Assembly (NCBI RefSeq): GCF_026151205.1
Contig: NC_087084.1
Coordinates: 1,898,312 to 1,962,311, forward strand
Source: Bolinopsis microptera
Taxonomy: Eukaryota > Ctenophora > Tentaculata > Lobata > Bolinopsidae
Direction of reading: 5' to 3'
Length of the DNA stretch: 64,000 bases
The notes below the pieces were generated by a model that searched no databases, was not told the DNA's origin, and saw only the letters and a list, made by a program, of their open reading frames with translations. Position numbers and translations under genes: made by a program. Within the stretch, counting starts at the first letter, position 1; each line of letters begins with the position of its first letter. Below are positions 9,901 through 22,900 of the stretch, one piece after another.

Positions 9901-12900
9901 TAATGGTAATTGTCGGTAAACAATTAATACTGGAATACCTGTAAATTAAAAAATACATGTTTTCAAACTTTTCTCAGGAATGCCGGGAGAGGAATGACGA
10001 GCTGAAGTATTGGAAGCTAACAGCCTCTGTCAAGTTCTCTGGCTACAAGTTCCTGGGGTACGGTGTTACGATGAAGATTGCTAAAGCTGAAGCTGCTATT
10101 AAAGCTCTGACTTACCTTGATGTTCTCGGTTAGTGACAGCTCACACATTTCCAATTGCCCGGTTTTTTTTTGTACTGTGGTCTGTGGGGCAGCTGGTCAG
10201 CCGGCACAACTTATAGAATACTTTGTCGGCAAGCAACTCACTGATTACATGGAAGAGAACAAACTTTTCATCCGGCATCAATATGGCTTTCGGAAAAATC
10301 ACTCCACAACTTATTTGATGTACGATCTGATGGACGAAATATATATGAGTAAATCTAAGTCTTATAAACCAGGAATCATCTTTCTTGATCTTAAGAAGGC
10401 CTTTGACACAGTGAATCATGAAATATTGCTTCAAAAATTGGCATATTATGGAATTGGTGGCATTGCTTTAACCTGGTTTAAGAACTTCTTATCTTGTAGA
10501 TATCAATGCACTAGGATCAATGGCAAACTAAGTTCATTTTTAGAAGTTCTGAGTGGTGTACCACAAGGAAGCATCATTGGGCCTATATTATTTAGTATCT
10601 TCATAAATGACATCATTTATGCCTGTAACCTATCTAAGCCCTTTCTATTTGCAGATGATGGTGCACTATTCTTTGATCAAACCTGCAGAAGCACATTTAT
10701 AAACATGAAAATAGAACTTATGACAATCTTTAAATGGCTCAGTGTAAATAAATTATCACTCAATGAAACGAAGACTGAATTCCTATTGTTTGATTCTGTT
10801 GATCAACATGATGAATTAACCATTGAATGTAATGAGGTAACTTTCACAATCAAGGAGTGCAAAGAGACAAAATATCTTGGCCTCATTCTAGATAGTAAAT
10901 TAAACTTCAAAAGCCATGTAGATTATATTATTAAGAAGGTCATGAAGAGAATTGGTGCCATGTATAGAAGTAAAGCACTGCTACCCATTAAATATAGGAA
11001 AATGTTTGCCAATGCACTCATGTTGCCACAATTCGATTATTTAGACACGATCTATTGTAGAGCTGGCAAGACAAAACTTGCTGAACTTGACACTCTGTAC
11101 AAAAAGGTAGCCAAAATAGCTCTCAACGTTCCACAAACAGAGAGCAGCCTTAATGTTTATAGAGACATGAAATGGTTACCACTCCATCTTAGACGACAAC
11201 TCCATCTGTCAAATTATATGTTTAGAATCATCCATGACAATTGTCCTACAAACTTTATGAACAAATTTAGTTACATATCAGGAGGTAGTAGGAGCGGCGA
11301 AAGCTGCAACCTATATGTTAATAGATCAACATCACATAAAAACTTTCAATACTTGGGGGCAAAATGTTGGAATAATGTTCCAACAGATCTACGAAATCTG
11401 CCCGATGTTAAAAGCTTAAGTGATTCGTATAAGAAACAGCTACTCTCATCTATAACAACAGACCCTAATTATACCGTCGACAATTCATATGACAAATTTT
11501 ACACTGCAATCATAGTCGACGATAACTAAGTATCTTCTAATTCTTTTAAATCTGAGGCATATATAATTGATGTATCGAAAGGATTTTCCCTTTTTTACCA
11601 CCTTACCATTTTGATTGATTTTGCACATGACTGACATGTTTTAACTGGAGGAAGGGTTCGCACAGTGGTAGTTTTATAAACCACTTTTAATTTATTGACC
11701 TATTATACCTAGTGGTAGTTTTATAGACCACATTTAATTTATTTACTTATTATACTTAGTATTTATTTTTGGTGACTGTATCACCCAGTTTTAACATTTG
11801 ATAATTGTACAGTTTATTGACGACACATTGACTGAATGTTATTTTATATTCTAATTTATATTCTAGATATTTTATTTATTTTTCAACAGACGACAACTTC
11901 CTGTTTTTTCTTCTATATTAGTTACTCATATCTCTTTTACAGACTTTTTTACAAGGACATTGACAGATGATACTCACATTAGGCATTCATTATTGCATCT
12001 AAATTATTTCACTTGCATTAGGTTTAGAAATTTATTCTCTGGTTAACAGATTTCAAATGTTCAATTAATTTGTAGTATGACAGTAAGGTATATAAGAAGT
12101 TATTTAATTTTGCTTGGGCTATTATATTGACTATTGAGGTTTAATGATGATATGGAATTTGAATTCTATATAAATTTACACTATGTGGTTGGGGCATTTT
12201 GCATAGTAAATATGGTTACTACTCCTATATATCATATTATTTGATTGGTATTCGATTTCTGATTATTTCTCTAGGAATATGATTATTATATCTCAATTTG
12301 GCTTTAGGTAGGGTGCCCCGCTAAAAGAACTGGATTCTTCCAGGAAGCATCCCGTGCACAGACCTTGGTCTACATATATATTAAATTATTAACCATTCAT
12401 TCTGTATGTGCACGAAAATTTATTTCAATCAATGTCACTCCTCTTAAACGACATTATTAGGTAATAAACGACATTATAATCTCTTAGCGACAATATTACA
12501 AGATAAACGACATTATATTCTGTTAATGACAATATTACGAGATAAACGACATTATATTCTGTTAATGACAATATTACAAGATAAACGACATTATATTCTG
12601 TTAATGACAATATTACGAGATAAACGACATTATATTCTGTTAATGACAATATTACAAGATAAACGACATTATATTCTGTTAATGACAATATTACGAGATA
12701 AACGACATTATATTCTGTTAATGACAATATTACAAGATAAACGACATTATATTCTGTTAATGACAATATTACAAGATAAATGACATTATATTCTGTTAAT
12801 GACAATATTACAAGATAAACGACATTATATTCTGTTAATGACAATATTACGAGATAAACGACATTATATTCTGTTAATGACAATATTACAAGATAAATGA

Positions 12901-14940
12901 CATTATATTCTGTTAATGACAATATTACAAGATAAACGACATTATATTCTGTTAATGACAATATTACGAGATAAACGACATAGTAATCTCTTATCAAAAT
13001 TTAAACGACATTATTGCCAAAAGCGACGATATTGCGCCGGCTGACCAGCTGCCCCTGTGAACGGTTCACTCATATCATGTAAAATGTCACTCCCGAGTGT
13101 GTGTATATTAGTGTGTATATTAGTGTGTATATTAGTGTGTGTATTAGTGTGTGTATTAGTGTGTATATTAGTGTGTATATATAACTCCCCCCCCCCCCCC
13201 AGGTATCCCTAATATGATGGATCACATTGTGAGTGAGGACTATCTGGTGAAACAGAAACTGATGGAAAGTGTACTGAGGGAGGAGCAGGAGCAGGAGGGT
13301 GTTGAGGAACCCTGGTATATCAAGGTGGACGATCAAGCGGAGTCCAGTGTCCCTGTTTTCAGACCTCGAGGTTATTTTGGTTGGGTGTTTTATTTTGTTT
13401 CGAGTCATAGCATAGTTTTAAGAATTAAAAATCACATTCAGTCTTCTTATATCTGAACATCCCAGAGGTATCTTCTTTAATGGGGCACCTAGGTTCAGCC
13501 TTAGTTTTAATTATAATTTTCTGATTTAATTTGACCGTTATCTTTATTAGGTACTGAAGATGTCCGAAAATATTTTATACCAATGATGTTATACAAATTT
13601 TGTTGGAACTTTTTAACTCATTCGTTGTCTGACTGTGGGAACTCTTGATTTTAGGTTCAGCCTCTCTAAAAAATTAATTACTAAAATATTGATCTTCCTC
13701 CACTGCAGAGTTGCCGACCCCGGAGACGCACCCCACAATGTTCTTAAACCAGTGGTTTGGGCCAGAGGTCAGGTGTGAGTACGAGATAGAGAACCCCGGT
13801 TTCAAACCACAGATATTTTCCTGTACCATGACTGTTCAGGACAGGTCCTTCCAGGGCTCTGGACCCTCTAAGAAGGAAGGTAGGTCTACAATATTATATA
13901 TGATATAGTATATATACTAGTAGTATATACTAGTAGTATATACTAGTATTTTGTTTATTTTAGCGTTTATTTTGTAACTATTGGATAATTAGTACTTCGT
14001 GTGACTGTAATGATAGATTGAAATTTCTATATCAAATTATTCGTGTGTTATCGAAAGTGAACCTCTTATTTTTAGTGACTCCCCCACGTAACTTCCCCAC
14101 GTTTCAGCTCAAAGAATCACAGCTGCTCTGACACTCCGCAGACTAGAAAAGGACCCGCCTCCAATAGACAACAGAAAGTTATCCAAGAGAAAAGGGAAAA
14201 AACCGAAGAAACCTAAAACTATGTCGGGGGTTGCTGATTTTCCTACACTTCCCAGCAAAATACCACGTTCAGGACTACGGACTGAAGATACGGTTCCTGT
14301 TGGGGATAGTTCATCAGGAGGAGCTGTAACGGGTTTTATACCTGCTGAGAGTAACTCTGTGACGTCACTAGATGTGACGTCATCAGATATGACGTCATCA
14401 AAAAATGTTGCATCTTCAGAAAATGTCGCGCCACCATCTGTTGCTTCAACCACGATCACAACCACTGAGAAAGTGGTTGGAGGCTCCACAAGTAACACGT
14501 CCGCTCCTATACAAATTCTGAAGAAGCCAATAGAAATCAGCAACAACAATAAAACCAGTAAGCCTAATTTTAGTGGGAACAAACAGACTTGGAAGATCGG
14601 AGGAAAGAGAACAGATCAACCCACTGGCAACTACAATTCTAACAACTTTTCAGCCGATAGAAACAATTACATCTCCTCGAATAACTACTCTCATCCTAAC
14701 AATAACTGGTCCATTAATTCTGACAACAATAATTACAACAATAATTACAACAATAATTACAACAATAGTTACAACAATGATAGTGGGTACAGTGCACAGG
14801 GATATCAGGGACAGTACCCGCAAGTACCCGCACCAAGCTATCAGTACCCGCAGGCGGGCTACACCCACACTTCTTACAATGGGTACAACCCGCCGTTACC
14901 TAATTTCACCCCTCCTCCTCCTCCTCCTCCTCCTTCGTAA
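5943..14940 (+). CDS. Double-stranded-RNA-binding protein with Pro-rich head and Asn/Tyr-rich tail
   Basis: Seven exons join in frame to 723 residues: 5943-6438, 7111-7293, 7570-7739, 9978-10128, 13203-13370, 13709-13879, 14108-14940. Residues 1-165 are Pro/Arg/Gln/Tyr-rich and disordered. A first dsRNA-binding motif (about 262-332) includes KHPIGALKEK and GYGVTMKIAKAEAAIKAL. A second (about 395-460) includes HPTMFLNQWFG, FQGSGPSKK and ITAALTLRRL. The tail is basic, then Ser/Thr-rich, then Asn/Tyr/Gly-rich, ending in a proline run. Two dsRNA motifs plus a Tyr/Gly tail recall ILF3/NF90, but no DZF domain is seen, so no name is given. Intron 3 uses a GC donor (GAG then GCAAGT) and splits motif 1. 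Introns 3 and 4 each carry a transposon. An AG directly before the start (ACCAG then GATG) leaves open an upstream non-coding exon or a trans-splice acceptor. Confidence 0.85.
6523..6981. repeat. Intron 1 segment bracketed by a G-run and a C-run
   Basis: A run of 20 G (6523-6542) and a run of 27 C (6955-6981) bracket about 410 bp of intron 1. The motif AACAGTTAGTACCG occurs three times near 6780-6880. The two runs could pair in the transcript. No coding potential was found in between. Confidence 0.7.
8056..8981. repeat. 463-bp direct tandem duplication inside the TIR element
   Basis: Two head-to-tail copies (8056-8518 and 8519-8981) are almost identical; the difference noticed is CTAAACTT versus CTAATCTT near the start. 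Each unit contains the paired motif GTCAGTCAGTCGAG. The near-identity implies recent duplication. Confidence 0.9.
9121..9700. other. CpG-rich core of the intron 3 element
   Basis: The segment holds an inverted pair, TTCCCGATCC (about 9168) and GGATCGGGAA (about 9685), with CpG-rich sequence between. It may be a nested older element. No convincing protein was found. Confidence 0.35.
10215..11529 (+). pseudogene. 5'-truncated LINE reverse transcriptase
   Basis: An open frame runs to a natural stop at 11527-11529. It encodes the reverse transcriptase from the QYGFRKNHST motif onward, with FLDLKKAFD, SGVPQGS and FADD in place of YADD, plus a complete-looking C-terminal domain. The endonuclease and the first RT motifs are missing, so it cannot act alone. 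It belongs to the CR1/Jockey-like group but is clearly different from the LINE at 269-5830. Residues before about 10215 are host intron and inverted-repeat sequence read by chance. A duplicated block with AGTGGTAGTTTTATA lies in the 3' region at 11666-11760. Confidence 0.88.
12469..12990. repeat. 39-bp satellite, about 13 copies
   Basis: The unit contains GACATTATATTCTGTT and GACAATATTAC. The period is divisible by three and stop-free in some frames, which creates spurious frames on both strands. Units alternate between TTACAAG and TTACGAG variants. It forms the subterminal region of the TIR element in intron 4. Confidence 0.92.
13096..13182. repeat. TAGTGTGTATAT microsatellite beside a 3' splice site
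   Basis: About seven 12-bp units lead into a C-run (about 13187-13200) that serves as the pyrimidine tract of the exon 5 acceptor of the dsRNA-binding gene. Confidence 0.85.
13903..13950. repeat. TATACTAGTAG palindromic short repeat in intron 6
   Basis: Three units of ACTAGTAGTATAT lie just after the exon 6 donor of the dsRNA-binding gene. ACTAGT is self-complementary. No other function is seen. Confidence 0.7.
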
Positions 14941-15320
14941 CCATGCAGTGTGGCTAATGCAGTTTAATGCTTCATATTGAATCTGTTATTTTGCTGTAAG
15001 TCGTAATTTATATGGTTTCAAAACGTTGGAATTTGAATTAAAACTTTGGAATTTGAATTAAAACTCTGAGGTTAATTGTTGTTACAATATTATTTGGAAA
15101 TAGTCCTTGTGGTCGAATTTCTTGATTCCTGCATTCATTGTTTTATGGATATTTTTGTTTTTGTGATCATAATAATATAATATATTTGGGAATACAGCTC
15201 GTCTGAAATGATTCTCTCATTTATGGATCTTGTCAGCAAAACATTCAATTGATTTAAAAATTACAATACGATTACAATACGATTTGCTAACTTAAAATAT
15301 GAAATACAATTAGCTAGAAA
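14941..15320. other. Intergenic region between dsRNA-binding gene and SLX9
   Basis: AT-rich; it likely contains the 3' UTR of the first gene and the promoter of the second. A short direct duplication of GGAATTTGAATTAAAAC lies near 15027-15065. Confidence 0.5.
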
Positions 15321-16594
15321 ATGGGAAAGATAAAGAAGGGCAAGGGCTCCAGAATCTCACATCCTTACGTTGCTAAAGTGCAAAATGATTCCAATCTAAA
15401 TGCTTTAGATGGGTAAGCCCTTAAATGATACGTAATATTTGCTTATTGAAATTCTAATGTCTACAACAAACCATTTTCTTTTGAGATCTTGTTTTTATTG
15501 GTTTTTATTCCATTTGTTGTTGACCAAAATCCGAACACTTTTTTGTGATGTTTCCCGGAGTTGATTCTATTTTCAAAACTTTACCTCTAAGTAAGTAAGT
15601 AAGTAAAAAAATTTTAAAAGAAAAAAAAAACTGTAACCTCTAATCAGCCCACCAAAGAAAAGTGTGGAAAAGTCAGAAAAGAAAGACGCTATCACGTGTC
15701 TGAAGAACGAACTGAAACCTAAAACTAAGAAAAAGAGGATGAAAGAAAAGAGTCAGAAATGGAAGGAGAAATTGGAAAATATTAAAAAAGGTAACGTCTT
15801 GTTCTTTTCACTGAAATGTTTTTTTGTTCACAAAACTTTAACCGTGTGTTAACCGTGTATTTACCGTACGCGTAGGCTGTGTTTCTGTCAACAGATTACC
15901 GGATTTCAAAATCTGATGATACCAAATCATTTTCTCCTAAATATAATACTTCACTTCCGGTAAACTATAAGTATTATATAAGTATAAGTATAAAGCAGTG
16001 GTGATTTTATTATTCATTGATGAGCAATCACAACTGTAACCTTTATTTTAATATTTCAGCTAAAGATGAAGAGATAGCTAAAGCTAAGCGGGAGAAGACT
16101 AAGATAACTGGGGACATGCAGCCCTTATCAAACGAACTAACATCAATATTTAGCAGTATAATGGCCGATAAGAAAATTAATCTCAATATTCGGCCAACTG
16201 CTAAGCAAGATGACACTCCTTATAATCCATTCCAGTAAGTTTTAATTGACCTTTTTTATTCCGAATGTGACAGAACATTAAATTAAATAAAGGAACCTAA
16301 GCTGTGAAATAACGCGACATGTTTATAAGTTTTAAACGAAAAATATAATACGATTTTAATGATTTTACTCTGTTTAAACTAACTTAATCTATTTGTATCA
16401 CGTGACTAGAATACAGCTCTCTGATTGGTTAGTTTGTGTCACGTGGTGTGAATACTGTGCTCTAATCGGCTATCTATTTCAGATCAAACGTGGACCACTT
16501 CAAATCAGTTTTATCCAACAAGAACTTCAAAGATAATCCCTTGTCAGCTGTAAAAGCACACATCCTAAGAACTAATGCTATGCATAGGACTTGA
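15321..16594 (+). CDS. SLX9: SLX9/FAM207A ribosome-biogenesis protein
   Basis: Four exons (15321-15412, 15648-15790, 16060-16234, 16483-16594) join in phase to 173 residues. The protein is small and very Lys-rich. It shares with human FAM207A/SLX9 a central basic helix (KTKKKRMKEKSQKWKEKLE), the GDMQPLSNEL motif (human GDLHPLRDAL) and a C-terminal block, NPLSAVKAHILRTNAM (human SPLVAIGQTLARQM). In yeast, Slx9 acts in the nucleolus in 18S rRNA processing and export of the small-subunit precursor; the same role is expected here. The start MGKIKKGKG resembles the family start. All donors and acceptors are consensus. It lies head-to-tail with SF3B1, 337 bp upstream. Confidence 0.82.
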
Positions 16595-16931
16595 ATACGA
16601 CTTTTTTAAAGGATTCCTTTCATTTTGGAATGGTTATATATTCTGATAGTTTACATGTTTTAGATTTCTCAGATGAATTAAAGAAGCTGGATTTGTTAAC
16701 CTGTCAATCTCCATCTGAAGGTGTAAAATCCATTTAAATGTTCTGCTCCGTTCATATGAGATGCAGTAGTAGTAGTAGTATCATTGCTTACTTACCATTA
16801 TTAGATTAGTCCTCCTCTTGATAACGTTACAATTAATTGTATTGATTTATTTTACTTATTCTCATTATGTTTTTATAGTTTTCTTTACTGCTTTTTATTT
16901 ACTCTATTCTAACTATTCAATCTCCGAAGCT
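16595..16931. other. SLX9-SF3B1 intergenic region
   Basis: A 337-bp AT-rich spacer that should hold the SLX9 polyadenylation site and the SF3B1 promoter. A short run of AGT triplets lies near 16768. No clear core promoter element was recognised. Confidence 0.45.
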
Positions 16932-19900
16932 ATGTCTGCTCCAAAGACTCACGAGGGTAAGCTAAAACATATTTCTCTTTCGCCACTTCAATTAACTAAT
17001 TAATTAATTAGCGCTTCAATTAACTGTATAGCTAATAATTAACAATTAACTAATTAACTGTATCGCGCGCGGCAGGGCCGGTTAGCATTGTACATTATTT
17101 ACTGGCCGAGCACCGGAGAATTTAACATTAAGGTTGGAGTTGACCGCACTCCAGGATCATCAGCCGGGTAAGATCCGCGGCAGTGGGACCCCACAGTTCT
17201 GTTTCACTTGTTATTTGTCAGGTTTTAACAGAACTGTAAGGCTGGCACGAAGAGCAGATAGTTCTATCTTGCTCCCCCCACTGAGACCACAAGCACGACG
17301 TGTTGCTTGGGCCTTTTAAAATCGTAAAATGTGGTCGTTAAAATCCGTGTAGTGGTAGGTAAAATGTCGTAGTTTTGGTTGAAGTCGTAGATGAGGTCAC
17401 ACTTCACTCATCAGGGATCGAGATGATGAAGTCGCCTTGGGCTGGCCCGACCATTATTTGTCGGGTTGGAGTGCTCTGACACCCCACTGCTGTCTTTCCT
17501 TCTTCCATCTCCATAACAGTCGACGTTTCTTTGACCAGATGCTGTCTGGGAATGTTGGCTGCTCCTCTTTGTAGCTGGACGGCTACGTGGTTGATTAGAA
17601 CGGCGAAGTCCCTGTATCGGTCCGTGGTTCGTCGGTCTAAATCGCCGAGTTCATCGTAGAGTTCACGAACAGAGAGGAAAGGGAGGCCTCTCTCAAATCC
17701 GTGGCAACAGAAAACCATAGTTCCCCCTCCCATTATGGCAACGCCGAGGAGAACAATGGCAATAAGGATCAAGATTGAACTTGGTTCCATTGAAATAGAG
17801 TTTATTATATTCGCGTAAGAGAGATGAAGTAATAAACACTGACCGTATGCGTGCACGTTGTCATGGTTGATAGTAGATGGCACGTGCAATTTGCGCGTCC
17901 GGATTCAACAAAAATTATTCGTATTTGGATGGGTGCCATCATATCTTTCTTAAAAGTCGCCAAATTTCTCATCGCCTATTGTCACTTTTGCCACTTCGCC
18001 GTCACAATAAAATAATATCATTTTTGTAACGCGCTTCGCATCTTTCATGATTTCCTTTATCCCTTGAGCGCGCACTTCATGCGCGCGTTTTGAATGATAA
18101 ATTAAATCGAGCTCTCGCGCGTAAGTAGCCTGCTTATGTTCACATGTTAGGACTATTCGACGAAAACCGCGGGACTTTCTTGTCCTGGGCGTGGACAGAA
18201 TTGAAGCGGTAATTTCGATTAAACATTGGGAACACTAACAATCAAGCTGTTCCCATATGAATAGGAGTCACCGTGTGATATTGTGCCTCTTAAATATCCT
18301 AACCCACTAACAAAAGTGTATGTTGCAGAGATAGAGGCGAGAGTTAAAGCCTTGCAAGCCAAGGGATCAGAAGAGAAAGATAAAGATGCCGGCACTAGCA
18401 AGGTACGATTTGAGAATATTACTGACTATTTTGTAGTAGTGATGAGATCTGAACGATTTTGGAGTTTGCTGGTATTATAAATCAAGAGGCTTGCATATAA
18501 TGAACATATTGACACGGGTGCAGAGTTGAGTCTGTACGGAACCTAGTAGTTTCAGATCCTTGTTTTACTTGCCGTACAGCAAGGTCATCCACTACTTTAG
18601 CCCGGCGAGGCACATAACTCCCTCTACAACTCCATGACAAATGTTTCATATATACTAGCCGAGTTCACACGAATATATCCTTGTATATAACATATATGGA
18701 GGAACGAGCTGAGAGGCTCTCTTTCCAGGATATGAGAGAACAGATATTCGCCTTAAAATTTCGTAAATCGGATCACAAACCAAATAATAATGACACAAAC
18801 ATCACCACACGTCATCATAAATATCCCTACAAACAATAAAGAATAAAATGTTCAGTACAATGTACACTTTTCTCAATGCTCACTATCACGTGACGTTATT
18901 AGATGTTAGGAGTACCATCAAGTGACGTCACGTATTTGACAACGTTGTTCTTCTTCGTGACGTTGAACGACAAAATGGATATGCCTCAAACATGTCACCT
19001 CATATTAGACTAATTGGTCTTCTCTATAAAATTATACTCTTTAGTCTATAGAGTTATAGTATTGTAATAAGAGCTTTAAACAAACAAAAGAGCGGCACTT
19101 TTGTTTATGTAAGGCTCCCAGTAAAGCTCTGTACCAGATTCGCTTCCTTTTAACTGACCGCTTTCTCTTTTTACTGGTAACCGTCATCAAGAACGCTGTG
19201 AAGTATTTTTTAAATTTCATTATATTTTATAGATGAATCCATACATAACTTAAACTGCTGAATTCCGTCTGATGTTACTCATTACCCTGGTAGAGTTACC
19301 TCCTAATAAGGGCATCACGTGGTAGAAGTTTAGAGGGTCGAACTCTGATAACGGGATGTTATCCTGCTCAAGTTTTGTTAAAATGGCCCCCTCTCTCACG
19401 TCTTTGTAGTTGAGTTTTGTGCAGATAGGTATCTAAAGGTACGTTGTTAAGAATATCTGATATATTTATCTTACATAACCAAAATTTGGTGAATACGGGC
19501 CCAATATAGTCACGTTGTTGTTAGGGTTTCAATAATGTAATCTGGGTATTAAATCCGTCATTTGTAAACGTGATTGTAAACGTGGTTACTATATCCGCTA
19601 ATGTACCACAAGGTAGTAGATTATGATATTTCGGGCTTTTAGAGTAATCGTATTGCAATTTCGTGCTTTTAGCGGGTAGCTTTGCGCAACCGTTTTTCAT
19701 TTTCAATGACGGTATCAAAGGTAAGGTAAGATTGAGTTCGTTCATCTTCCTCTCCATATTTCGATCTTTATAACCAGTTTTATACGAGAATTCGTTCGTA
19801 GCACTCTTCTGACACCGTTGTTGAAATTTGAAATAGCTTTGATTTTCTCTAACAGGTCTCATCAACCTTCCTATGTTGAGGTTCGTTAACGTTAACTAAG

Positions 19901-22900
19901 CCATCACATGACTACCTATTAGAGAGACATCTAACAGTTGAGGGATATTGAGGGGTACTGACTCTATTGAGGGGTACTGGCTCAATTGAGGGGTACTGAC
20001 TCTATTGAGGGGTACTGATTCAATTGAGGGGTACTGACTCTATTGAGGGGTACTGACTCAATTGAGGGGTACTGACTCAATTGAGGGGTACTGACTCTAT
20101 TGAGGGGTACTGGCTCAATTGAGGGGTACTGACTCTATTGAGGGGTACTGATTCAATTGAGGGGTACTGACTCTATTGCGGGGTACTGGCTCAATTGAGG
20201 GGTACTGACTTTATTGAGGGGTACTGACTCTATTGAGGGGTACTGACTCTATTGAGGGGTACTGACTCTATTGAGGGGTACTGACTCTATTGAGGGCCAG
20301 GGGTACTGACTCTATTGAGGGGTACTGACTCTATTGAGGGGTACTGTCTCAATTGAGGGGTACTGACTCTATTGAGGGGTACTGGCTCATTTGAGGGGTA
20401 CTGGCTCTATTGAGGGGTACTGACTCTATTGAGGGGTATTGATAACATCAACAGCGCGGAATATTTACCGTTAATTAATTTACCTTTAATAACGGGGTGT
20501 TTATCGTTAAATATTCTTATTTCAGGTCACACATTCAATTGTAAATGCCACCTTTGCCACCAAGTCAGTTTTACTGTTCAAATTGTCGTTCAGCAAACTT
20601 CTCCAACAGTTCAGTTCTCCGACGGGGATAGTTTTATTAGCTGGTATTTTCCATCAATGTAGGTGCAATTTCACACTCTCAGCCCACATTATTACTCCAA
20701 ATAGTCCTCAACACATTTTAATGTGCTGCATAACATCGTCTGGTTCTACCTTACAAGGCGATGATATGACGCCTTGACAATTGTACTCTTGTCTCTTGTC
20801 CAGTACCTTCGCTGTGCAGTGTGCTTCAGTTTTGTGCTGCAGCGTTGTACTATCTATTAGTTTATATCGTTCAATATTTATTCTATTCGAGGATAAGGTT
20901 GAGAGAAAACTGAATTTATCTTTTAATCTTAAGTCCGTGATAAAGTGATGGATCACACTGATTTGTTAGTCCTTTTGCTGACTTTTATATTGTTCACATG
21001 TGAAGCAGGCATTCCATTGAAGCACGCATTGTGTGCTATTTATTAATTGATATTGTACTCAATAAGCTGCTCTATTGTATTGTTTAATGTATAGCAACTG
21101 ACGTCAGCTAACAAGAGACAATAGGTATACGATAGACAAGTGGTTCTGTGGTTCATAGCTGTCACTTCTATGTCAGAGTTGTATCGTGTTGTCACAGTTC
21201 CAATTTTCATTCAAGAGCACATTTCTCAACGTTTTTGATTTAATCGAACAGCTTACAGCGTTCAAGAAAGTTCTTGTTGCCCGTTGCCGCCTATACCCCC
21301 CCCCCCCCGCCTATAATACCGAACGCCAAATAACTCCAGCGAAATTTTCTGAGTATTGTCCGTTATAGAATCCACATATTCCTTCCGCTTTATAAAATAG
21401 ACTGGACACGTTACCTCCTAATAAGGGCATCATCTGGTAAGATAAAAGTGCTATGTCGAGAAAGTCTCTGGTAAGATAAAAGTGCCCACGTGCATGAAAT
21501 ACTAGTCAAGTGACCTGCTCTAAGGAGCCCCACTCCACCTCGTGGATTCTAAGGTCGCAAGGGAATAAGTTATTATTATAGTCCGGGTTTTTACCACGTC
21601 ACTTTATTAATGTCAAAACATGCTTTATTACATTGCGTCGTCATGGGAAAACCGTTCACTGACACGCGCTTATCGATCACGTGACTTCTGTAGCATAAGC
21701 ACGTGACTGGTGTGGTTGGTGTTTAACTCTGGTCACGTGTCTGTGAGCGTGTCACGTGTCTGTGCGCGTGTCACGTGATTTATAAACGCTTCACTCAGAC
21801 ACCCGCACATAAATCCCGCGTCGCGTGGTCCATCTAAAATATATAGGTTTAGTTTGCGTTTATATAACTTTTTGGAACGTTGCCCTAAATCAACCAAGTT
21901 ATGAGATTTTCATAACGTTACGTTTAATAATAATTACATTAGTTCTACAGCACTACTCAAAGTCACGTTTAACCCAGTAACATTAGCCGCATTACAGAGT
22001 AACTACCTGCGGGTTAAGTTACCCGTTAAGCTGTTTAACCCATTAGAGAATACATGTGTTGTAATGTGTTGCTTGTAGTTGTACATCTTCTCTCTCCCAC
22101 ACCATGTACAGTTACACGGTACAGGTACACTGTGTTTCACAGTTACACTGTGTTTCTGTTACACTGTGTTTCACAGTTACACTGTGTTTCTGTTACACTG
22201 TGTTTCGCAGTTACTCTGTGTTTCTGTTACACTGTGTTTCACAGTTACACTGTGTTTCTGTTACACTGTGTTTCACAGTTACACTGTGTTTCTGTTACAC
22301 TGTGTTTCACAGTTACACTGTGTTTCTGTTACACTGTGTTTCGCAGTTACTCTGTGTTTCTGTTACACTGTGTTTCACAGTTACACTGTGTTTCTGTTAC
22401 ACTGTGTTTCACAGTTACACTGTGTTTCTGTTACACTGTGTTTCACAGTTACACTGTGTTTCGCAGTAACACTGTGTTTCACAGTTACACCGTGTTTCTG
22501 TTTCACTGTGTTTCACAGTTACACTGTGTTTCACAGTTACTCTGTGTTTCACAGTTAAACTGTGTTTCTGTTACACTGTGTTTCACAGTTACACTGTGTT
22601 TCACAGTTACTCTGTGTTTCACAGTTACACTGTGTTTCTGTTACACTGTGTTTCGCAGTTACTCTGTGTTTCTGTTACACTGTGTTTCACAGTTACACCG
22701 TGTTTCTGTTTCACTGTGTTTCACAGTTACACTGTGTTTCACAGTTACACTGTGTTTCACAGTTACACTGTGTTTCACAGTTACACTGTGTTTCACAGTT
22801 ACACTGTGTTTCTGTTACACTGTGTTTCACAGTTACACTGTGTTTCGCAGTAACACTGTGTTTCACAGTTACACCGTGTTTCTGTTTCACTGTGTTTCAC

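Larger units (their letters stand above)
10187..13054. mobile_element. TIR-bounded element carrying a LINE reverse transcriptase fragment
   Basis: A perfect 19-bp inverted repeat, GGGCAGCTGGTCAGCCGGC, stands at 10187-10205 and as its complement at 13036-13054. The 5-mer CTGTG flanks it on both sides (10182-10186 and 13055-13059) as a target duplication. It fills nearly all of intron 4 of the dsRNA-binding gene. The content from left to right is a 5'-truncated reverse transcriptase, a 3' UTR-like region and a 39-bp satellite near the right end. The RT fragment begins only about 10-30 bp inside the left repeat. This could be a LINE insertion into a MITE-like element or capture of a LINE tail. 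The transposase superfamily is not recognised. Confidence 0.75.

Noticed and set aside
12425..12997. 190-codon minus frame of a 13-residue repeat
   Set aside because: Product of the 39-bp satellite in the intron 4 transposon.
5943..14940. Naming the dsRNA-binding gene ILF3
   Set aside because: Two dsRNA motifs and a Tyr/Gly tail are shared, but the DZF domain typical of ILF3 is not present in any exon found.
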